Numbered from the stretch's first letter, positions 53,490 to 63,468 are shown. The stretch: 64,000 nt of DNA from Tabrizicola sp. (GCF_030694085.1 NZ_JAUXZE010000056.1:62001-126000); one strand, 5' to 3'. Notes: generated by a model not told the origin, from the sequence alone. Program-made: numbers and translations.

Positions 53490-54845
53490 TTATCCCGCCC
53501 CGAACATTTCGCCTACAAACGTCGTCAGGTCGGGCATTTGCCGAACCATCAGGCCTGCGGCCCCCTCGATCTTCGAATGGGACGGCACAGTCGCTTGTGA
53601 GAAACCAAGTTTCGACGCTTCTTTCAACCTGTTTTCCGTTTGGCCCACCGGACGCAAGGCCCCGGAAAGGCTGATCTCTCCGAAAAGCACCATGTCGGGC
53701 GGTATTGCCACATCCTCGCGCGCCGACAGAAGCGCCCCTGCCACGGCAAGGTCGGCGGCGGGTTCGCTGACCCGAAAGCCGCCCGCGACGTTCAGGAACA
53801 CGTCCAGGCCGGCGAAGGGGATGCCGCAGCGGGCCTCCAGAACGGCAAGGATGGTGGAGACCCGTCCGCTATCGAGGCCGACAACCGTTCGGCGCGGACT
53901 GGCAAGGGTGGAGGGCGCGACAAGGGCCTGGATTTCGGTCAGGACCGGACGCGTTCCCTCGATCCCGGAAAAGACGGCAGAGCCGGGGGCGGGCTGATCG
54001 CGGTTGGCCAGGAACAGGGCCGATGGGTTCGGCACCTCGGCCAGACCGCCACCGGTCATCTCGAAGACGCCAATCTCGTCGGCAGGGCCGAAGCGGTTCT
54101 TTACCGCGCGCAGGATGCGGAACTGGTGGCCACGCTCGCCCTCGAAGTAAAGCACTGTGTCGACCATATGCTCGACCACGCGGGGGCCGGCAATCTGGCC
54201 ATCCTTGGTGACATGGCCGACAAGGATGATCGCCACCCCGCGCCGCTTGGCAAAAGTAACAAGTTCATGCGCCGAGGCACGGACCTGGGACACACTTCCC
54301 GGAGCCGCCTCGATACTGTCCAGCCACATGGTCTGGATCGAATCGATGACCGCCAGCGCGGGGCGTTCGGCATCCAGCGTCGTCAGGATGTCGCGCAGGT
54401 TGGTCTCTGCGCCAAGCTGGACGGCGGCATCGGTCAGGCCAAGGCGCTGCGCCCGCATCCGCACCTGGGCGCTGGCCTCCTCGCCCGAGATATAAAGGCA
54501 TTTCAAGCCCTTGCGGGCGAAACTTGCAGCGGCTTGCAGCAGAAGCGTGGATTTCCCGATCCCCGGATCGCCGCCCACCAGTATGGCCGAGGCGGGAACG
54601 AGGCCTCCCCCCAGCACCCGATCCAACTCGTCAATGCCAGAGGATGCGCGGGGCGGAGCGGCTTCCTCGGTCGCCAGGTCCGATAGCGGGATCGGCCGGC
54701 CCTTGGCCCCCAGGGATTTTGGGCCGGTGGACAGAGGCGCCTCTTCCGCGATGGTGTTCCACCCGCCACAGGCATCGCATTTGCCGGCCCATTTCCGATA
54801 GGCGGCACCGCATACAGTGCAGGTGAATGAGGCGGTCTGTTTCAT
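53490..54845 (-). CDS. radA: DNA repair protein RadA (Sms)
   Basis: A 451-residue RecA-like branch-migration helicase. N-terminal zinc finger CTVCGAAYRKWAGKCDACGGW, Walker A GGDPGIGKSTL, the RadA-specific KNRFG motif in VKNRFGPADEIG, and a C-terminal Lon-protease-like domain without the protease dyad. The start codon gives the standard length. It sits between pqiA-like and cvpA on the same strand. Confidence 0.96.
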   Translation of the reverse strand: MKQTASFTCTVCGAAYRKWAGKCDACGGWNTIAEEAPLSTGPKSLGAKGRPIPLSDLATEEAAPPRASSGIDELDRVLGGGLVPASAILVGGDPGIGKSTLLLQAAASFARKGLKCLYISGEEASAQVRMRAQRLGLTDAAVQLGAETNLRDILTTLDAERPALAVIDSIQTMWLDSIEAAPGSVSQVRASAHELVTFAKRRGVAIILVGHVTKDGQIAGPRVVEHMVDTVLYFEGERGHQFRILRAVKNRFGPADEIGVFEMTGGGLAEVPNPSALFLANRDQPAPGSAVFSGIEGTRPVLTEIQALVAPSTLASPRRTVVGLDSGRVSTILAVLEARCGIPFAGLDVFLNVAGGFRVSEPAADLAVAGALLSAREDVAIPPDMVLFGEISLSGALRPVGQTENRLKEASKLGFSQATVPSHSKIEGAAGLMVRQMPDLTTFVGEMFGAG

Positions 54846-54904
54846 GATGCGGGACAGTGACCGGTGTTTTGGGCAGTATCAAGGCGATGAGGCAACACAG
54901 AAGC

Positions 54905-55351
54905 TTATGCGACAGGCTTCGATTTCCAGGAAATCAGGACCTGCGTCAGGATGCAGCCGGTGAAAAGGTAAAGGCCCCAGGCGGTCTCGATGGTGACGTG
55001 GCCTGCGCCCTTTGCGATGACGATGTACAACGCGATCAGGAAGACGTCGGCCATCGCCAGCTTGCCCAGGATTTCCAGGACTGGCAGCGTCTTCGGGCTG
55101 AGCAGGTTCCAGTGCAGTAGCGCCAGCCCGATTGTCTTGGAATAAGGCGCGAAGATCGCAAGGAAGGTGACCAGCAAAGCCAGGCCCGCATCCGTGTCCC
55201 ACAGCGACTGAAGGCCGGTGATGACGCTGATCTCGTCCATTCCGAAGATCGGCAGAAGGGCGGCGCGCAGCAGGGGCGCGAACCAGGCGATCGGGAAGAG
55301 GATCAAGAGAGCGAGGTTGGCAATCCTCAATCCCAAAAGCGTTCTGTTCAT
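54905..55351 (-). CDS. PqiA-like paraquat-inducible membrane protein (single domain)
   Basis: A 148-residue protein with four hydrophobic helices (LALLILFPIAWFAPLL, LALLVTFLAIFAPY, ADVFLIALYIVIAKG, GLYLFTGCILTQVLIS) and the PqiA pattern YSKTIGLALLH and LGKLAMADVFLI. It is half the size of E. coli PqiA and lacks the Cys pairs. The start overlaps the mlaF stop by 4 nt, so it may serve as a partner of the MlaE/MlaF transporter. Confidence 0.75.
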   Translation of the reverse strand: MNRTLLGLRIANLALLILFPIAWFAPLLRAALLPIFGMDEISVITGLQSLWDTDAGLALLVTFLAIFAPYSKTIGLALLHWNLLSPKTLPVLEILGKLAMADVFLIALYIVIAKGAGHVTIETAWGLYLFTGCILTQVLISWKSKPVA

Positions 55352-56094
55352 CTCACGCTCTCGATCGGCCCCTCGGCCCTGCCGTGGATGAATTGTTGCA
55401 CGTAAGGGTCTGGCGTGGCGTCCAATTCCGAAACCGGCCCGGTCCAGCGGATCACGCCGCCGTGCAGCATGGCGACGTTGTCCGCAATCGCGCGGACCGA
55501 CGACATGTCGTGCGTGATGGTCATCGCCGTCGCCCCCATTTCGGTCACGATCTCGCGGATCAGGTCGTTGATGACGCCGGCCATGATCGGGTCAAGCCCG
55601 GTGGTGGGTTCGTCGAAGAAGATGATCTCGGGCTCGGCCGCGATGGCGCGCGCAAGGCCCACGCGTTTCTGCATGCCGCCTGACAGCTCGGCGGGGAAGA
55701 GGTCGGCGGTTGCAGGCTTCAACCCGACCCGGCGCAACTTCTCGATGGCGATCTCGCGGGCCTGGGCCTTCGGCAGCGCATTGGCGCCGCGGACCAGGCG
55801 AAACGCGACGTTTTCCCAGACGCGCAGGCTGTCGAAAAGCGCGCCGCCCTGGAACAGCATCCCGAACCGCGCCAGAAACGCATCGCGGTCGGCCTTGGTC
55901 ACGTCCTGCCCGTCCAGCGTGATCGTGCCGCTATCGGGGTGCACAAGGCCAAGGATGCATTTCAGAAGCACCGATTTGCCTGTCCCCGACCCGCCGATGA
56001 TCACCATCGACGTCCCCGAGCCGATGGTCAGGTTCACCCCTTGCAGCACCCGGTTCTCGCCGAACCGTTTTTGCACCTGGCTGAGTTCGATCAT
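55348..56094 (-). CDS. mlaF: MlaF-like ABC transporter ATPase
   Basis: A 248-residue ATPase of the Mla/MCE-type lipid ABC transporters. Walker A GGSGTGKSV, Q-loop MLFQGGALFDSL, signature LSGGMQKRVGLARA, Walker B IIFFDEPTTGLDP and switch His ITHDMSS are present. The ATG at 56094 overlaps the mlaE stop. Known systems move lipids between the membranes. The MCE subunit (MlaD), MlaB and MlaC are absent from the window, so partners must be elsewhere. Confidence 0.9.
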   Translation of the reverse strand: MIELSQVQKRFGENRVLQGVNLTIGSGTSMVIIGGSGTGKSVLLKCILGLVHPDSGTITLDGQDVTKADRDAFLARFGMLFQGGALFDSLRVWENVAFRLVRGANALPKAQAREIAIEKLRRVGLKPATADLFPAELSGGMQKRVGLARAIAAEPEIIFFDEPTTGLDPIMAGVINDLIREIVTEMGATAMTITHDMSSVRAIADNVAMLHGGVIRWTGPVSELDATPDPYVQQFIHGRAEGPIESVR

Positions 56095-56870
56095 GACGAG
56101 AAGAACACTTCGGTCAGGATGTAGTTCGCCGCCAGGATCAGCACGCTCGCGGACACCACGGCGGCCTTGGTCGCGGCCCCCACGCCCTGCGCGCCGCGCG
56201 CCGAATTCATCCCGTGGTAGCAACCCATCAGCGCCACGATGAAGCCGAAGACCGCGCCCTTCACCAGGCCAGAACCGATGTCCCAGGCCTCCAGGAAATC
56301 AACGGTGTTCTTCAGGTAGGCGGCAGAGTTGAAGTCCAGTCGAGTGATCCCGACCAGCCAGCCGCCCATGATCCCGATGGCGTCGCCGACGGCCACGAGA
56401 ACCGGCATCGAAAGAGTTGCAGCCAGGACTCGCGGCACGGCAAGGTATTTCAACGGGTTGGTCGACAAGGTGACCAAGGCATCGATCTGCTCGGTGACCT
56501 TCATCGTTCCGATCTCGGCGGCGATGGACGAGGCCACCCGAGCCGCAACCATCAGGCCCCCCAGCACGGGCCCAAGCTCGCGCGTCATGCCGATGGCAAC
56601 GATCGAGGGCACGACCGATTCGGCATTGAAGCGCGACCCGCCGGCATAGATCTGCAAGGCCAGCGCGCCCCCGGTGAAGATCGCGGTCAGGCCGACCACG
56701 GGCAGCGAATACCAGCCGATCTGCAAAAGCGATGACCCAAGCTCGCGAAAATAGAAAGGCGGGCGCAGGATGTGGCTCAGGATTGCCGTCGCAAACAGCG
56801 CCACCCGCCCGACGGCCGCGATGGCCTGCAGGACCGGACGGCCCAGCGACCCAAGGGTCGCCTCGATCAT
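56091..56870 (-). CDS. mlaE: MlaE-family ABC transporter permease
   Basis: A 259-residue MlaE/PF02405 permease: about five hydrophobic helices, with the family pattern [43 protein letters not shown] (given in two parts: [13 protein letters not shown] and [14 protein letters not shown]), and [13 protein letters not shown]. It pairs with the MlaF-like ATPase. The start overlaps the alr stop by 4 nt, joining envelope lipid transport to cell-wall precursor supply in one transcript. Confidence 0.9.
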   Translation of the reverse strand: MIEATLGSLGRPVLQAIAAVGRVALFATAILSHILRPPFYFRELGSSLLQIGWYSLPVVGLTAIFTGGALALQIYAGGSRFNAESVVPSIVAIGMTRELGPVLGGLMVAARVASSIAAEIGTMKVTEQIDALVTLSTNPLKYLAVPRVLAATLSMPVLVAVGDAIGIMGGWLVGITRLDFNSAAYLKNTVDFLEAWDIGSGLVKGAVFGFIVALMGCYHGMNSARGAQGVGAATKAAVVSASVLILAANYILTEVFFSS

Positions 56871-57916
56871 GCGGACCGCTCCTGGTAGCGACGGGTGTAG
56901 CGGGAGCCAAGCGCCGTCAAAAGTTCGTAGCCGATGGTTCCGGCGATCTCGGCCAGGGCGTCGACGGGCTGGTTCGGACCCAGGATGTCCAGGCTGCGCG
57001 GCACTTCGGGCAGGTCGGTGATGTCCACCGTGATCATGTCCATCGAAACGCGGCCGACCAGAGGGCAGGGCGTGTCACGGTCCCAAAGCTGCGCCTTGTT
57101 GGACAGCGTCCGGGGCAAGCCGTCGGCATAGCCCGCCGCGACGGTGGCGATGACCGAAGGCCGGTCGGCGACCCAAGTGCAGCCGTAACCCACCGCCTCC
57201 CCGACTGCGACTTCACGGGTCTGGATCACGGGCAGCGTCAGGGTCAGGACGGAGAGCGCGGCCTGATAGGGCAAGCCGCCATAGAGGCCGACGCCCGGGC
57301 GGGTCAGGTCGAAATGGTAACGCGGACCCAGAAGGATGCCGCCAGTTGCTGCCAGGCTGCGCGGCAGGCCGGTGCCGTCGGTCATCTCAAGGAAGGTCCG
57401 AAGCTGGGCCTCGTTCAGCGGATCGTCGGGCTCATCGGCGCAGGCGAGATGGCTCATCAACAGTTCCGGCCCCGCATCGACCAGGATCGGTGCGACGGCC
57501 TGCCATTCCAGCATCTCGACGCCAAGGCGGTTCATGCCCGTATCAAGCTGCACGCCGAACGGGTGGCCCGGAAGAGATTCCAGGTGGCGGGTGATCTGCT
57601 CCAGGCTGTTCAGCATCGGCGTCAGATCCAGATCGTGGATCATCTCGGTATCGCCTGACATGTGCCCGGACAGGACCGCGATTTGCGGGCCCGGACCCAA
57701 AGCCTGACGGACCGCAGCGCCTTCCTCTGACTGGGCCACGAAGAAGCGCCGCGCCCCAGCAGCGGCGAGGCAGCGGGCAACCCGCGTCACGCCCAGCCCG
57801 TAGGCATCGGCTTTTACCACCGCTGCTGTTTGCACGCCTGCACCGGACATCCGGTCCAGCGCGCGCCAGTTTGCGGCGATCGCATCAAGGTCAATCGTCA
57901 GGGTTCCAGTCGCCAT
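56867..57916 (-). CDS. alr: Alanine racemase
   Basis: A 349-residue PLP enzyme making D-alanine for peptidoglycan. PLP Lys35 in [12 protein letters not shown], the catalytic Tyr in VGYGCTW, and [15 protein letters not shown] near the C-terminus are typical. Slightly short for Alr, as in other alphaproteobacteria. It overlaps mlaE. In many relatives dnaB lies directly upstream on the same strand; here a plus-strand metal ATPase gene separates them, and its promoter region must overlap the alr promoter. Confidence 0.95.
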   Translation of the reverse strand: MATGTLTIDLDAIAANWRALDRMSGAGVQTAAVVKADAYGLGVTRVARCLAAAGARRFFVAQSEEGAAVRQALGPGPQIAVLSGHMSGDTEMIHDLDLTPMLNSLEQITRHLESLPGHPFGVQLDTGMNRLGVEMLEWQAVAPILVDAGPELLMSHLACADEPDDPLNEAQLRTFLEMTDGTGLPRSLAATGGILLGPRYHFDLTRPGVGLYGGLPYQAALSVLTLTLPVIQTREVAVGEAVGYGCTWVADRPSVIATVAAGYADGLPRTLSNKAQLWDRDTPCPLVGRVSMDMITVDITDLPEVPRSLDILGPNQPVDALAEIAGTIGYELLTALGSRYTRRYQERSA

Positions 57917-58027
57917 GCGGCTGTTTCGACCGGGGCGGGGTCGGGGTCAAGGGAAAACCTCGGACCGGGCAGGAGCTTGCCCTTTCCGGTGCGCTACGCG
58001 ACGGTGGGCAGGATTAGGAGATCTCTG

Positions 58028-59923
58028 GTGTCCCAAGAACGCGCTGATCATGACGAGGATGCGGACCTCTATCTGACCATCCTGTGCTGGATCGGTCTTG
58101 GCATCGCGACGCTGGATGCCTTCCTGCAACCCTTGCCTGCGGGCCTGGTCTGGGGTGCGCTGGGGGTGTCCTTCCTGACCGGCGGCCTGCCGCCCCTGCG
58201 CACGGCGCTGGCCGAGCTTTGGCAGGATTACCGGCTGGACATCGATCTTCTGATGGTCGTGGCGGCCCTTGCGGCGGCGGCGGTGGGGGCAGCACTCGAG
58301 GGCGCGGTGCTGCTGGCACTGTTTTCGCTTTCGCAGACGCTGGAGCATCGGGCGATGGGCAAGGCCCGCCGCGCGGTCGAGGCGCTGATGCAGCTTCGCC
58401 CAGAGACCGCACTGCTGAAGGGGCCGGAAGGTGTGGTCGAGGTTCCGGTGGAAAACCTCGTTCCCGGTGACCGGGTGATCCTGCGCCCCGGCGCGCGGGT
58501 GCCGGTCGATGGGCGGGTTGCCGAAGGCTCGGGTCATCTGGACGAAAGCACGGTCACGGGGGAATCGGCCCCGGTGCGAAAGGCGGCTGGCGACCCGGTG
58601 CATGAGGCGACGGTGAACCTGGACGGCATCCTGACGGTCGAGGTGACCCGGGGGCTTGCCACCAGCACCGTCGCGCAGATGATCCGGCTGGTGACCGAGG
58701 CGCAGGCGATGAAGTCGCCGTCCGAGCGGTTTTCGGACTGGTTCGGCCAGCGCTATACCATCGCCGTGCTGGTGGGCTCGGTCCTGTCGTGGTTCGGTTT
58801 CCGCGCCGTGGGCTATGACGAGGGCGATGCGCTGTACAGATCGGCGACGCTACTTGTCGCGGCCAGCCCTTGCGCCGTGGTGATCTCGGTTCCCGCCGCG
58901 ATCCTGTCAGCACTGTCGGCGGCAGCGCGGGGCGGGGTGCTGTTCAAGGGCGGGGCCGCGCTCGAGGGGCTGGCCGAGGTGAAGACCTTCGCCTTCGACA
59001 AGACCGGCACGCTGACCACTGGCCTTGCCTCGGTGACGAACGTCCTGACTCTGGAGGGTTCACAGGATGATTTTCTTGCCCTGACCGCCGGGCTTGAGGC
59101 CCAGTCTGAACACCCCATCGCCGGCGCCATCCGCCGCGAGGTGGCCGAGCGTGGGCTGATCCCGACCCCGGTCCAGGATGTCCGCTCCTATCCCAGCGAA
59201 GGGATCACCGGAACGGACGCGGAGGGTCTGCTCTGGGCCGGCAACGCGCGGATGCTGGCGCGGATGGGGGCGACGCTGCCGACCGAGATCGCGCAGCTGG
59301 CCGATGGGGCCGAGACGCTGATCCTGCTGGGTCGGGGGTCGCACATCCTTGGCGCTGTAACCGTGGCCGACGAACCCCGCACCACTGCGGCCGAGGCGCT
59401 GCGGGCCCTGAAGGCCGGAGGCAAGACGGACATCCTGATGATGACTGGCGACCGTGCGCCGGTTGCGACCCGGATCGGGGACCGGCTGGGCCTTGCCCCG
59501 GACGAAATCCACGCGGGTCTGCTGCCGGGCGACAAGGTCACGCTGGTCGATGCGGCAGCCAAGCGCGGCAAGGTCGCCTTTATCGGCGACGGGGTTAACG
59601 ACGCCGCAGCTCTGGCCCGCGCCGATGTCGGCGTGGCGATGGGGGTCGCCGGCAGCGAGGTCGCGCTGCAGGCCGCCGATGTGGCGTTGATGGCCGATGA
59701 CCTGCGCAAGCTTGCCGCCGCCCGTCGCCTGGCCCGCCGCACCATGCGGGTGATCCGGCAGAACCTGACCCTGGCCCTGGGCGCGATGGCCGTGCTGGTG
59801 ACCGGGAGCCTGTTCTTCGAACTGCCACTGCCGCTGGCCGTTCTGGGCCACGAAGGCGGGACGCTTCTGGTCGTGCTGAACGGGCTCAGGCTCTTGGCCG
59901 ACCCGATCCGCGCAAAAGGCTAA
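58028..59923 (+). CDS. P1B-4-type metal-transporting ATPase
   Basis: A 631-residue inner-membrane P-type ATPase for transition metals (Co2+, Zn2+ or Fe2+ export in this subgroup). Motifs: TGES (177-180), ion site SPC (280-282) in place of CPC, DKTGT with Asp324, SEHPIAG (HP 362-363), GDGVND (520-525) and HEGGT (608-612). SPC plus HEGGT define P1B-4. No N-terminal metal-binding domain; about six helices. The GTG at 58028 has TAGGAGA upstream. It is on the opposite strand between alr and dnaB, and its stop overlaps the dnaB stop by 4 nt. Confidence 0.9.
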   Translation: MSQERADHDEDADLYLTILCWIGLGIATLDAFLQPLPAGLVWGALGVSFLTGGLPPLRTALAELWQDYRLDIDLLMVVAALAAAAVGAALEGAVLLALFSLSQTLEHRAMGKARRAVEALMQLRPETALLKGPEGVVEVPVENLVPGDRVILRPGARVPVDGRVAEGSGHLDESTVTGESAPVRKAAGDPVHEATVNLDGILTVEVTRGLATSTVAQMIRLVTEAQAMKSPSERFSDWFGQRYTIAVLVGSVLSWFGFRAVGYDEGDALYRSATLLVAASPCAVVISVPAAILSALSAAARGGVLFKGGAALEGLAEVKTFAFDKTGTLTTGLASVTNVLTLEGSQDDFLALTAGLEAQSEHPIAGAIRREVAERGLIPTPVQDVRSYPSEGITGTDAEGLLWAGNARMLARMGATLPTEIAQLADGAETLILLGRGSHILGAVTVADEPRTTAAEALRALKAGGKTDILMMTGDRAPVATRIGDRLGLAPDEIHAGLLPGDKVTLVDAAAKRGKVAFIGDGVNDAAALARADVGVAMGVAGSEVALQAADVALMADDLRKLAAARRLARRTMRVIRQNLTLALGAMAVLVTGSLFFELPLPLAVLGHEGGTLLVVLNGLRLLADPIRAKG

Positions 59924-61443
59924 AAGCCTACATCCGGCCCGCCCGATCCCTGCCACGGCTTTGCAAGGTTGCCAAACCTGGTGAAGCGACCCTCGAACGA
60001 CAGCTCCACCGAGCCGATCGGCCCGTGGCGCTGCTTGCCGATGATGACTTCGGCCTTGCCATGCACCGATTCCATGATCGCCTGCCATTGGGCCATCTTT
60101 TCCAGCTCGTGATCGCCGGGCTTTTCGCGTTCCTTGTAGTATTCGTCGCGGTAGACGAACATCACGACGTCGGCGTCCTGCTCGATCGACCCCGATTCCC
60201 GCAGGTCGGAAAGCTGCGGGCGCTTGTCTTCGCGGCTTTCCACGGCGCGGCTCAGCTGCGACAGGGCGATGACCGGGATGTTCAGCTCTTTCGCGATGGC
60301 CTTCAGGCCCTGGGTGATTTCGGAAACCTCCTGCACCCGGTTTTCCTTGGAGGAGCCCTTCAGAAGCTGCAGGTAGTCGATGATGAGGACATCCAGCCCA
60401 TGCGTCCGTTTCAACCGCCGCGCCCGGGCCGCGACCTGGCTGATCGGCAGAGCCGGGGTGTCGTCAATGTAGAGGGGGCAAGCTTCAAGCGCCTTCGCGG
60501 CCTCGACGAAACGGCGGAACTCCTGCTCCGTCATGTCACCGCGGCGGATCTGTTCCGATGGCACCTCGGCCGCCTCGGACAGGATACGCGCCGCCAGCTG
60601 CTCGGCGCTCATTTCCAGAGAGAAAAACCCGACAACGCCCCCCTCGACCGAGCCTTCGCCGCCATCAGGCAGCCGACCGCGCTTGTGCGCCTTGGCGATG
60701 TTGAAGGCGATGTTGGTCGCCAGCGAGGTCTTGCCCATCGACGGACGCCCCGCAAGGATCAGCAAGTCCGAGGGGTGCAGCCCCCCCAGCTTCTTGTCCA
60801 TGTCGATCAGGCCGGTGGAAATGCCCGCAAGGCCTCCGTCCCGCTGATAGGCCGCGTTCGCAACATTGACCGCGTCTGTTACCGCCTTGAGAAAGCTTTG
60901 AAATCCCCGCTCGGCGACGCCCTGCTCGCCCAGCTTGTAGAGCCGCTGTTCGGCTTCGATGATCTGGTCCTTGGGTTCAGAGGCCACCTCGACCTTGGCC
61001 GCCTGCGCCGCAATGTCCCGGCCCAGCTGGATCAACTCGCGCCGCACCGCCAGGTCATAGACCATCTGCGCATAGTCCCGCGCCGCATAGGCCGAGATAG
61101 CGGCCCCCGCCAGACGCACCAGGTAGGACGGCCCGCCCAGTTCCTTCAGGCCCTGGTCATCCTCCAGAAACGCCTTCAGCGTCACGGGCGAAGCAAGGGC
61201 GTTCTTCAGGATGCGCGCCGCCGCGACCTCGAAGATGCGCTGGTGGACCGGGTCGAAGAAATGCTCGGCCTTCACCAGCGATGAAATCCGGTCGAAGATC
61301 TCGTTGTTGGTCAGGATCGCGCCAAGAAGCTGCTGCTCGGCCTCGATGTTGTGCGGCAGCGCCTCGGTTTCGGACCCGGCTTGGGCTGCGCCCGGCATCA
61401 GCGGGCCAGGCCCCATCGCCCTGAGTGCGGTGATCTCTGTCAT
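59920..61443 (-). CDS. dnaB: Replicative DNA helicase DnaB
   Basis: A 507-residue hexameric helicase of the replication fork. The N-terminal DnaG-interacting helical domain (NIEAEQQLLGAILTNNEIFD) is followed by the RecA-like core with Walker A GRPSMGKTSLATN, the hydrolysis Glu in FFSLEMS, Walker B LDVLIIDYLQLL and SQLSRAVE..DKRPQLSDLRESG. The ATG at 61443 gives the usual length; an open extension to 61560 includes two DnaA boxes and is unlikely to be coding. It ends in a 4-nt overlap with the convergent ATPase gene. Confidence 0.96.
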   Translation of the reverse strand: MTEITALRAMGPGPLMPGAAQAGSETEALPHNIEAEQQLLGAILTNNEIFDRISSLVKAEHFFDPVHQRIFEVAAARILKNALASPVTLKAFLEDDQGLKELGGPSYLVRLAGAAISAYAARDYAQMVYDLAVRRELIQLGRDIAAQAAKVEVASEPKDQIIEAEQRLYKLGEQGVAERGFQSFLKAVTDAVNVANAAYQRDGGLAGISTGLIDMDKKLGGLHPSDLLILAGRPSMGKTSLATNIAFNIAKAHKRGRLPDGGEGSVEGGVVGFFSLEMSAEQLAARILSEAAEVPSEQIRRGDMTEQEFRRFVEAAKALEACPLYIDDTPALPISQVAARARRLKRTHGLDVLIIDYLQLLKGSSKENRVQEVSEITQGLKAIAKELNIPVIALSQLSRAVESREDKRPQLSDLRESGSIEQDADVVMFVYRDEYYKEREKPGDHELEKMAQWQAIMESVHGKAEVIIGKQRHGPIGSVELSFEGRFTRFGNLAKPWQGSGGPDVGF

Positions 61444-61521
61444 GTCTGCCCCTGCCGTCTTTTCTGCTTTTTGGTGTCCATCGCCTAGCATGTCCAGCGG
61501 TGGATTGGGTTGGGGGAAAGC

Positions 61522-61544
61522 TGTGCATAAGCCGCTTATCCACA
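61522..61544. promoter_or_regulatory. Pair of consensus DnaA boxes upstream of dnaB
   Basis: TGTGCATAA (61522-61530, complement TTATGCACA) and TTATCCACA (61536-61544), in inverted orientation 5 bp apart. Both fit TTATNCACA. They lie 79-101 nt before the dnaB start, where DnaA could control dnaB. Confidence 0.6.
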
Positions 61545-61656
61545 AGATTGATCCTACCACATCTTGCCCCGCCGATGAAGCACGAACCTAGCCCTTGCTG
61601 TTCCAGCAGGCTTTAGTGGGCGGCTTTTGTGCGGGCGCGACGCGGGACGGCGGGAA

Positions 61657-62334
61657 TCAGGCCTTGCGGGCGTCCTGCCAGGCGCGGGGGGCTTTCAGGA
61701 AGCTTTCCACCTCGGCCAGCGTGGCCGCATCGAAGGCCCCTTGCGCGCGCGCCTCGGCCAGCACGTCCCACCAGGTGCACAGGTGATGCAGCTTGACGCC
61801 ATGCGCGCCAAGCTTGGCTTCGGTGTCGGGGAAGATGCCATAGTAGAAGATCACTGCCGTGTGGCCGCAGACAGCACCTGTCTCGCGGATCGCATCGACG
61901 AAGCTGAGTTTCGATCCCCCGTCTGTCGTCAGGTCCTCGACCAGAAGAACGCGCTGGCCTTCGGTCATCGCGCCCTCGATCCGGGCGTTGCGGCCGTAAC
62001 CCTTGGGCTTCTTGCGGACGTAAGTCATTGGCAAGGCAAGCCGTTCGGCCACCAGCGCGGCAAAGGGAATGCCAGCAGTTTCGCCGCCCGCGATGTTGTC
62101 GAAGGCTTCGAACCCCGCTTCGCGCATCACGGTGACGGACAGAAAATCCATCAGCGTGGACCGGATGCGCGGGTAGCTGATCAGCTTGCGGCAGTCGATG
62201 TAGGTGGGACTGGGCAGGCCGGAGGCCAGCGTGAAGGGCGTCTCGGCGTTGAAATGCACCGCCTTGATCTCCAGAAGCGCGCGAGCCGTCAGGCGGGCGA
62301 TTTCGTCCTTGGGGGGATAGGTCGAGGGGATCAT
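61657..62334 (-). CDS. pyrE: Orotate phosphoribosyltransferase
   Basis: A 225-residue enzyme of pyrimidine synthesis, making OMP from orotate and PRPP. PRPP motif [15 protein letters not shown], catalytic-loop Lys pair in [12 protein letters not shown], and [18 protein letters not shown] at the substrate side. The ATG at 62334 (AAAGGA upstream) is preferred to a TTG at 62355. It lies after pyrC on the same strand, across a ~70-bp repeat. Confidence 0.95.
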   Translation of the reverse strand: MIPSTYPPKDEIARLTARALLEIKAVHFNAETPFTLASGLPSPTYIDCRKLISYPRIRSTLMDFLSVTVMREAGFEAFDNIAGGETAGIPFAALVAERLALPMTYVRKKPKGYGRNARIEGAMTEGQRVLLVEDLTTDGGSKLSFVDAIRETGAVCGHTAVIFYYGIFPDTEAKLGAHGVKLHHLCTWWDVLAEARAQGAFDAATLAEVESFLKAPRAWQDARKA

Positions 62335-62356
62335 GCGCGGGGTCCTTTCAGGCAAG

Positions 62357-62427
62357 GCTCGTCGTGCAACTTCGTCTTCTCCTCGCGGGTGCTACCCCAC
62401 GAGTGACGCAGTCATCGAGGAGGCGGT
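62357..62427. repeat. CTCGTCGTG intergenic repeat, copy 2
   Basis: GCTCGTCGTGCAACTTCGTC..CTCCTCGC (62357-62386) and CGAGGAGGC (62416-62424), related throughout to 8640-8710. CTCCTCG (62379-62385) can pair with CGAGGAG (62416-62422). It fills the pyrC-pyrE gap. Confidence 0.55.
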
Positions 62428-63468
62428 TCAGGTCACGACGTGCCAGTGCACGGGAAAGCCAGGGTTGAAGACGGTGACGGGGCCGGGGTCGGCCTGGATC
62501 TTCTCGGGCCAGATGCAAGGCTCGGTCCGCTTCTCCAGGGTAAGGGTGCGTTCGTTCACCGGCAGGCCGTAGAAGGTCGGACCGTGGCGCGAGGCGAAGC
62601 CTTCCAGCCGGTCCAGCGCGCCCTCTTCCTCGAAGACATGCGCCAGAAGGGACATCGTGTTGGTCGCCGTGAAGCAGCCCGCACAGCCGCAGGCATGTTC
62701 CTTCAGCGCATCGACATGGGGTGCGCTGTCGGTCCCCAGGAAATACCGGGGTGAGCCGGAGGTTGCAGCGCGGCGCAGCGCCAGCCGGTGCTTTTCGCGC
62801 TTGGCCACGGGCAGGCAGTAGTAGTGCGGCTTGATCCCGCCAGCGAGGATATGGTTGCGGTTGATGATCAGGTGATGCGTCGTGATCGTCGCGGCCAGAG
62901 TGTCACTGCCCTCGGCCGCGTAGGCGACGCCTTCCTCGGTCGTGATGTGCTCCATGACGACGCGCAACTCGGGCAGGCTGCGGCGGAGGGGATCAAGAAC
63001 CGTGTCGATGAAGACGGCCTCACGGTCGAAGATGTCGACCTCGGGGGTCGTGACCTCGCCGTGGGTGCAAAGCGGCAGGCCGATCCGCGCCATCGTCTCC
63101 AGAACCGGCATGACCATATTCAGGTCGCGCACCCCGCCGTGGGAATTCGTGGTGGCCCCCGCAGGATAAAGCTTCACCGCCTTCACAAGGCCGGAGGCGG
63201 CGGCGCGTTCAACATCCGTCGGGTCCGTGCTCTCGGTCAGGTACAGCGTCATCAGGGGCTCAAAGTCCATGCCTTGCGGCAGGGCGGCCATGATCTGCTG
63301 GTGATAAGCCTGGGCATCGTCCAGCGTCACCACGGGCGGCACCAGGTTGGGCATGATGATCGCGCGGGCGAAATGGCGGGCGGATTCCGGCAAGACGGCC
63401 CGCAGCATCGCGCCGTCGCGCAGGTGCAGGTGCCAGTCGTCGGGGCGGGGCAGGGTGATCGTTTGCAT
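62428..63468 (-). CDS. pyrC: Dihydroorotase (type II)
   Basis: A 346-residue zinc amidohydrolase closing the pyrimidine ring. Metal motif [10 protein letters not shown] near the N-terminus, carbamylated Lys in [15 protein letters not shown], His ligands in CTHGEV and VMEHITT, and the Asp in FLGTDSAPH. The ATG at 63468 gives the E. coli-like length; the longer open frame runs into the divergent promoter. It is first of a pyrC-pyrE pair. Confidence 0.96.
   Translation of the reverse strand: MQTITLPRPDDWHLHLRDGAMLRAVLPESARHFARAIIMPNLVPPVVTLDDAQAYHQQIMAALPQGMDFEPLMTLYLTESTDPTDVERAAASGLVKAVKLYPAGATTNSHGGVRDLNMVMPVLETMARIGLPLCTHGEVTTPEVDIFDREAVFIDTVLDPLRRSLPELRVVMEHITTEEGVAYAAEGSDTLAATITTHHLIINRNHILAGGIKPHYYCLPVAKREKHRLALRRAATSGSPRYFLGTDSAPHVDALKEHACGCAGCFTATNTMSLLAHVFEEEGALDRLEGFASRHGPTFYGLPVNERTLTLEKRTEPCIWPEKIQADPGPVTVFNPGFPVHWHVVT

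Noticed and set aside
61444..61560. Longer DnaB start upstream of 61443
   Set aside because: The extension has no similarity to DnaB and runs through the DnaA boxes; the ATG at 61443 gives the usual length.
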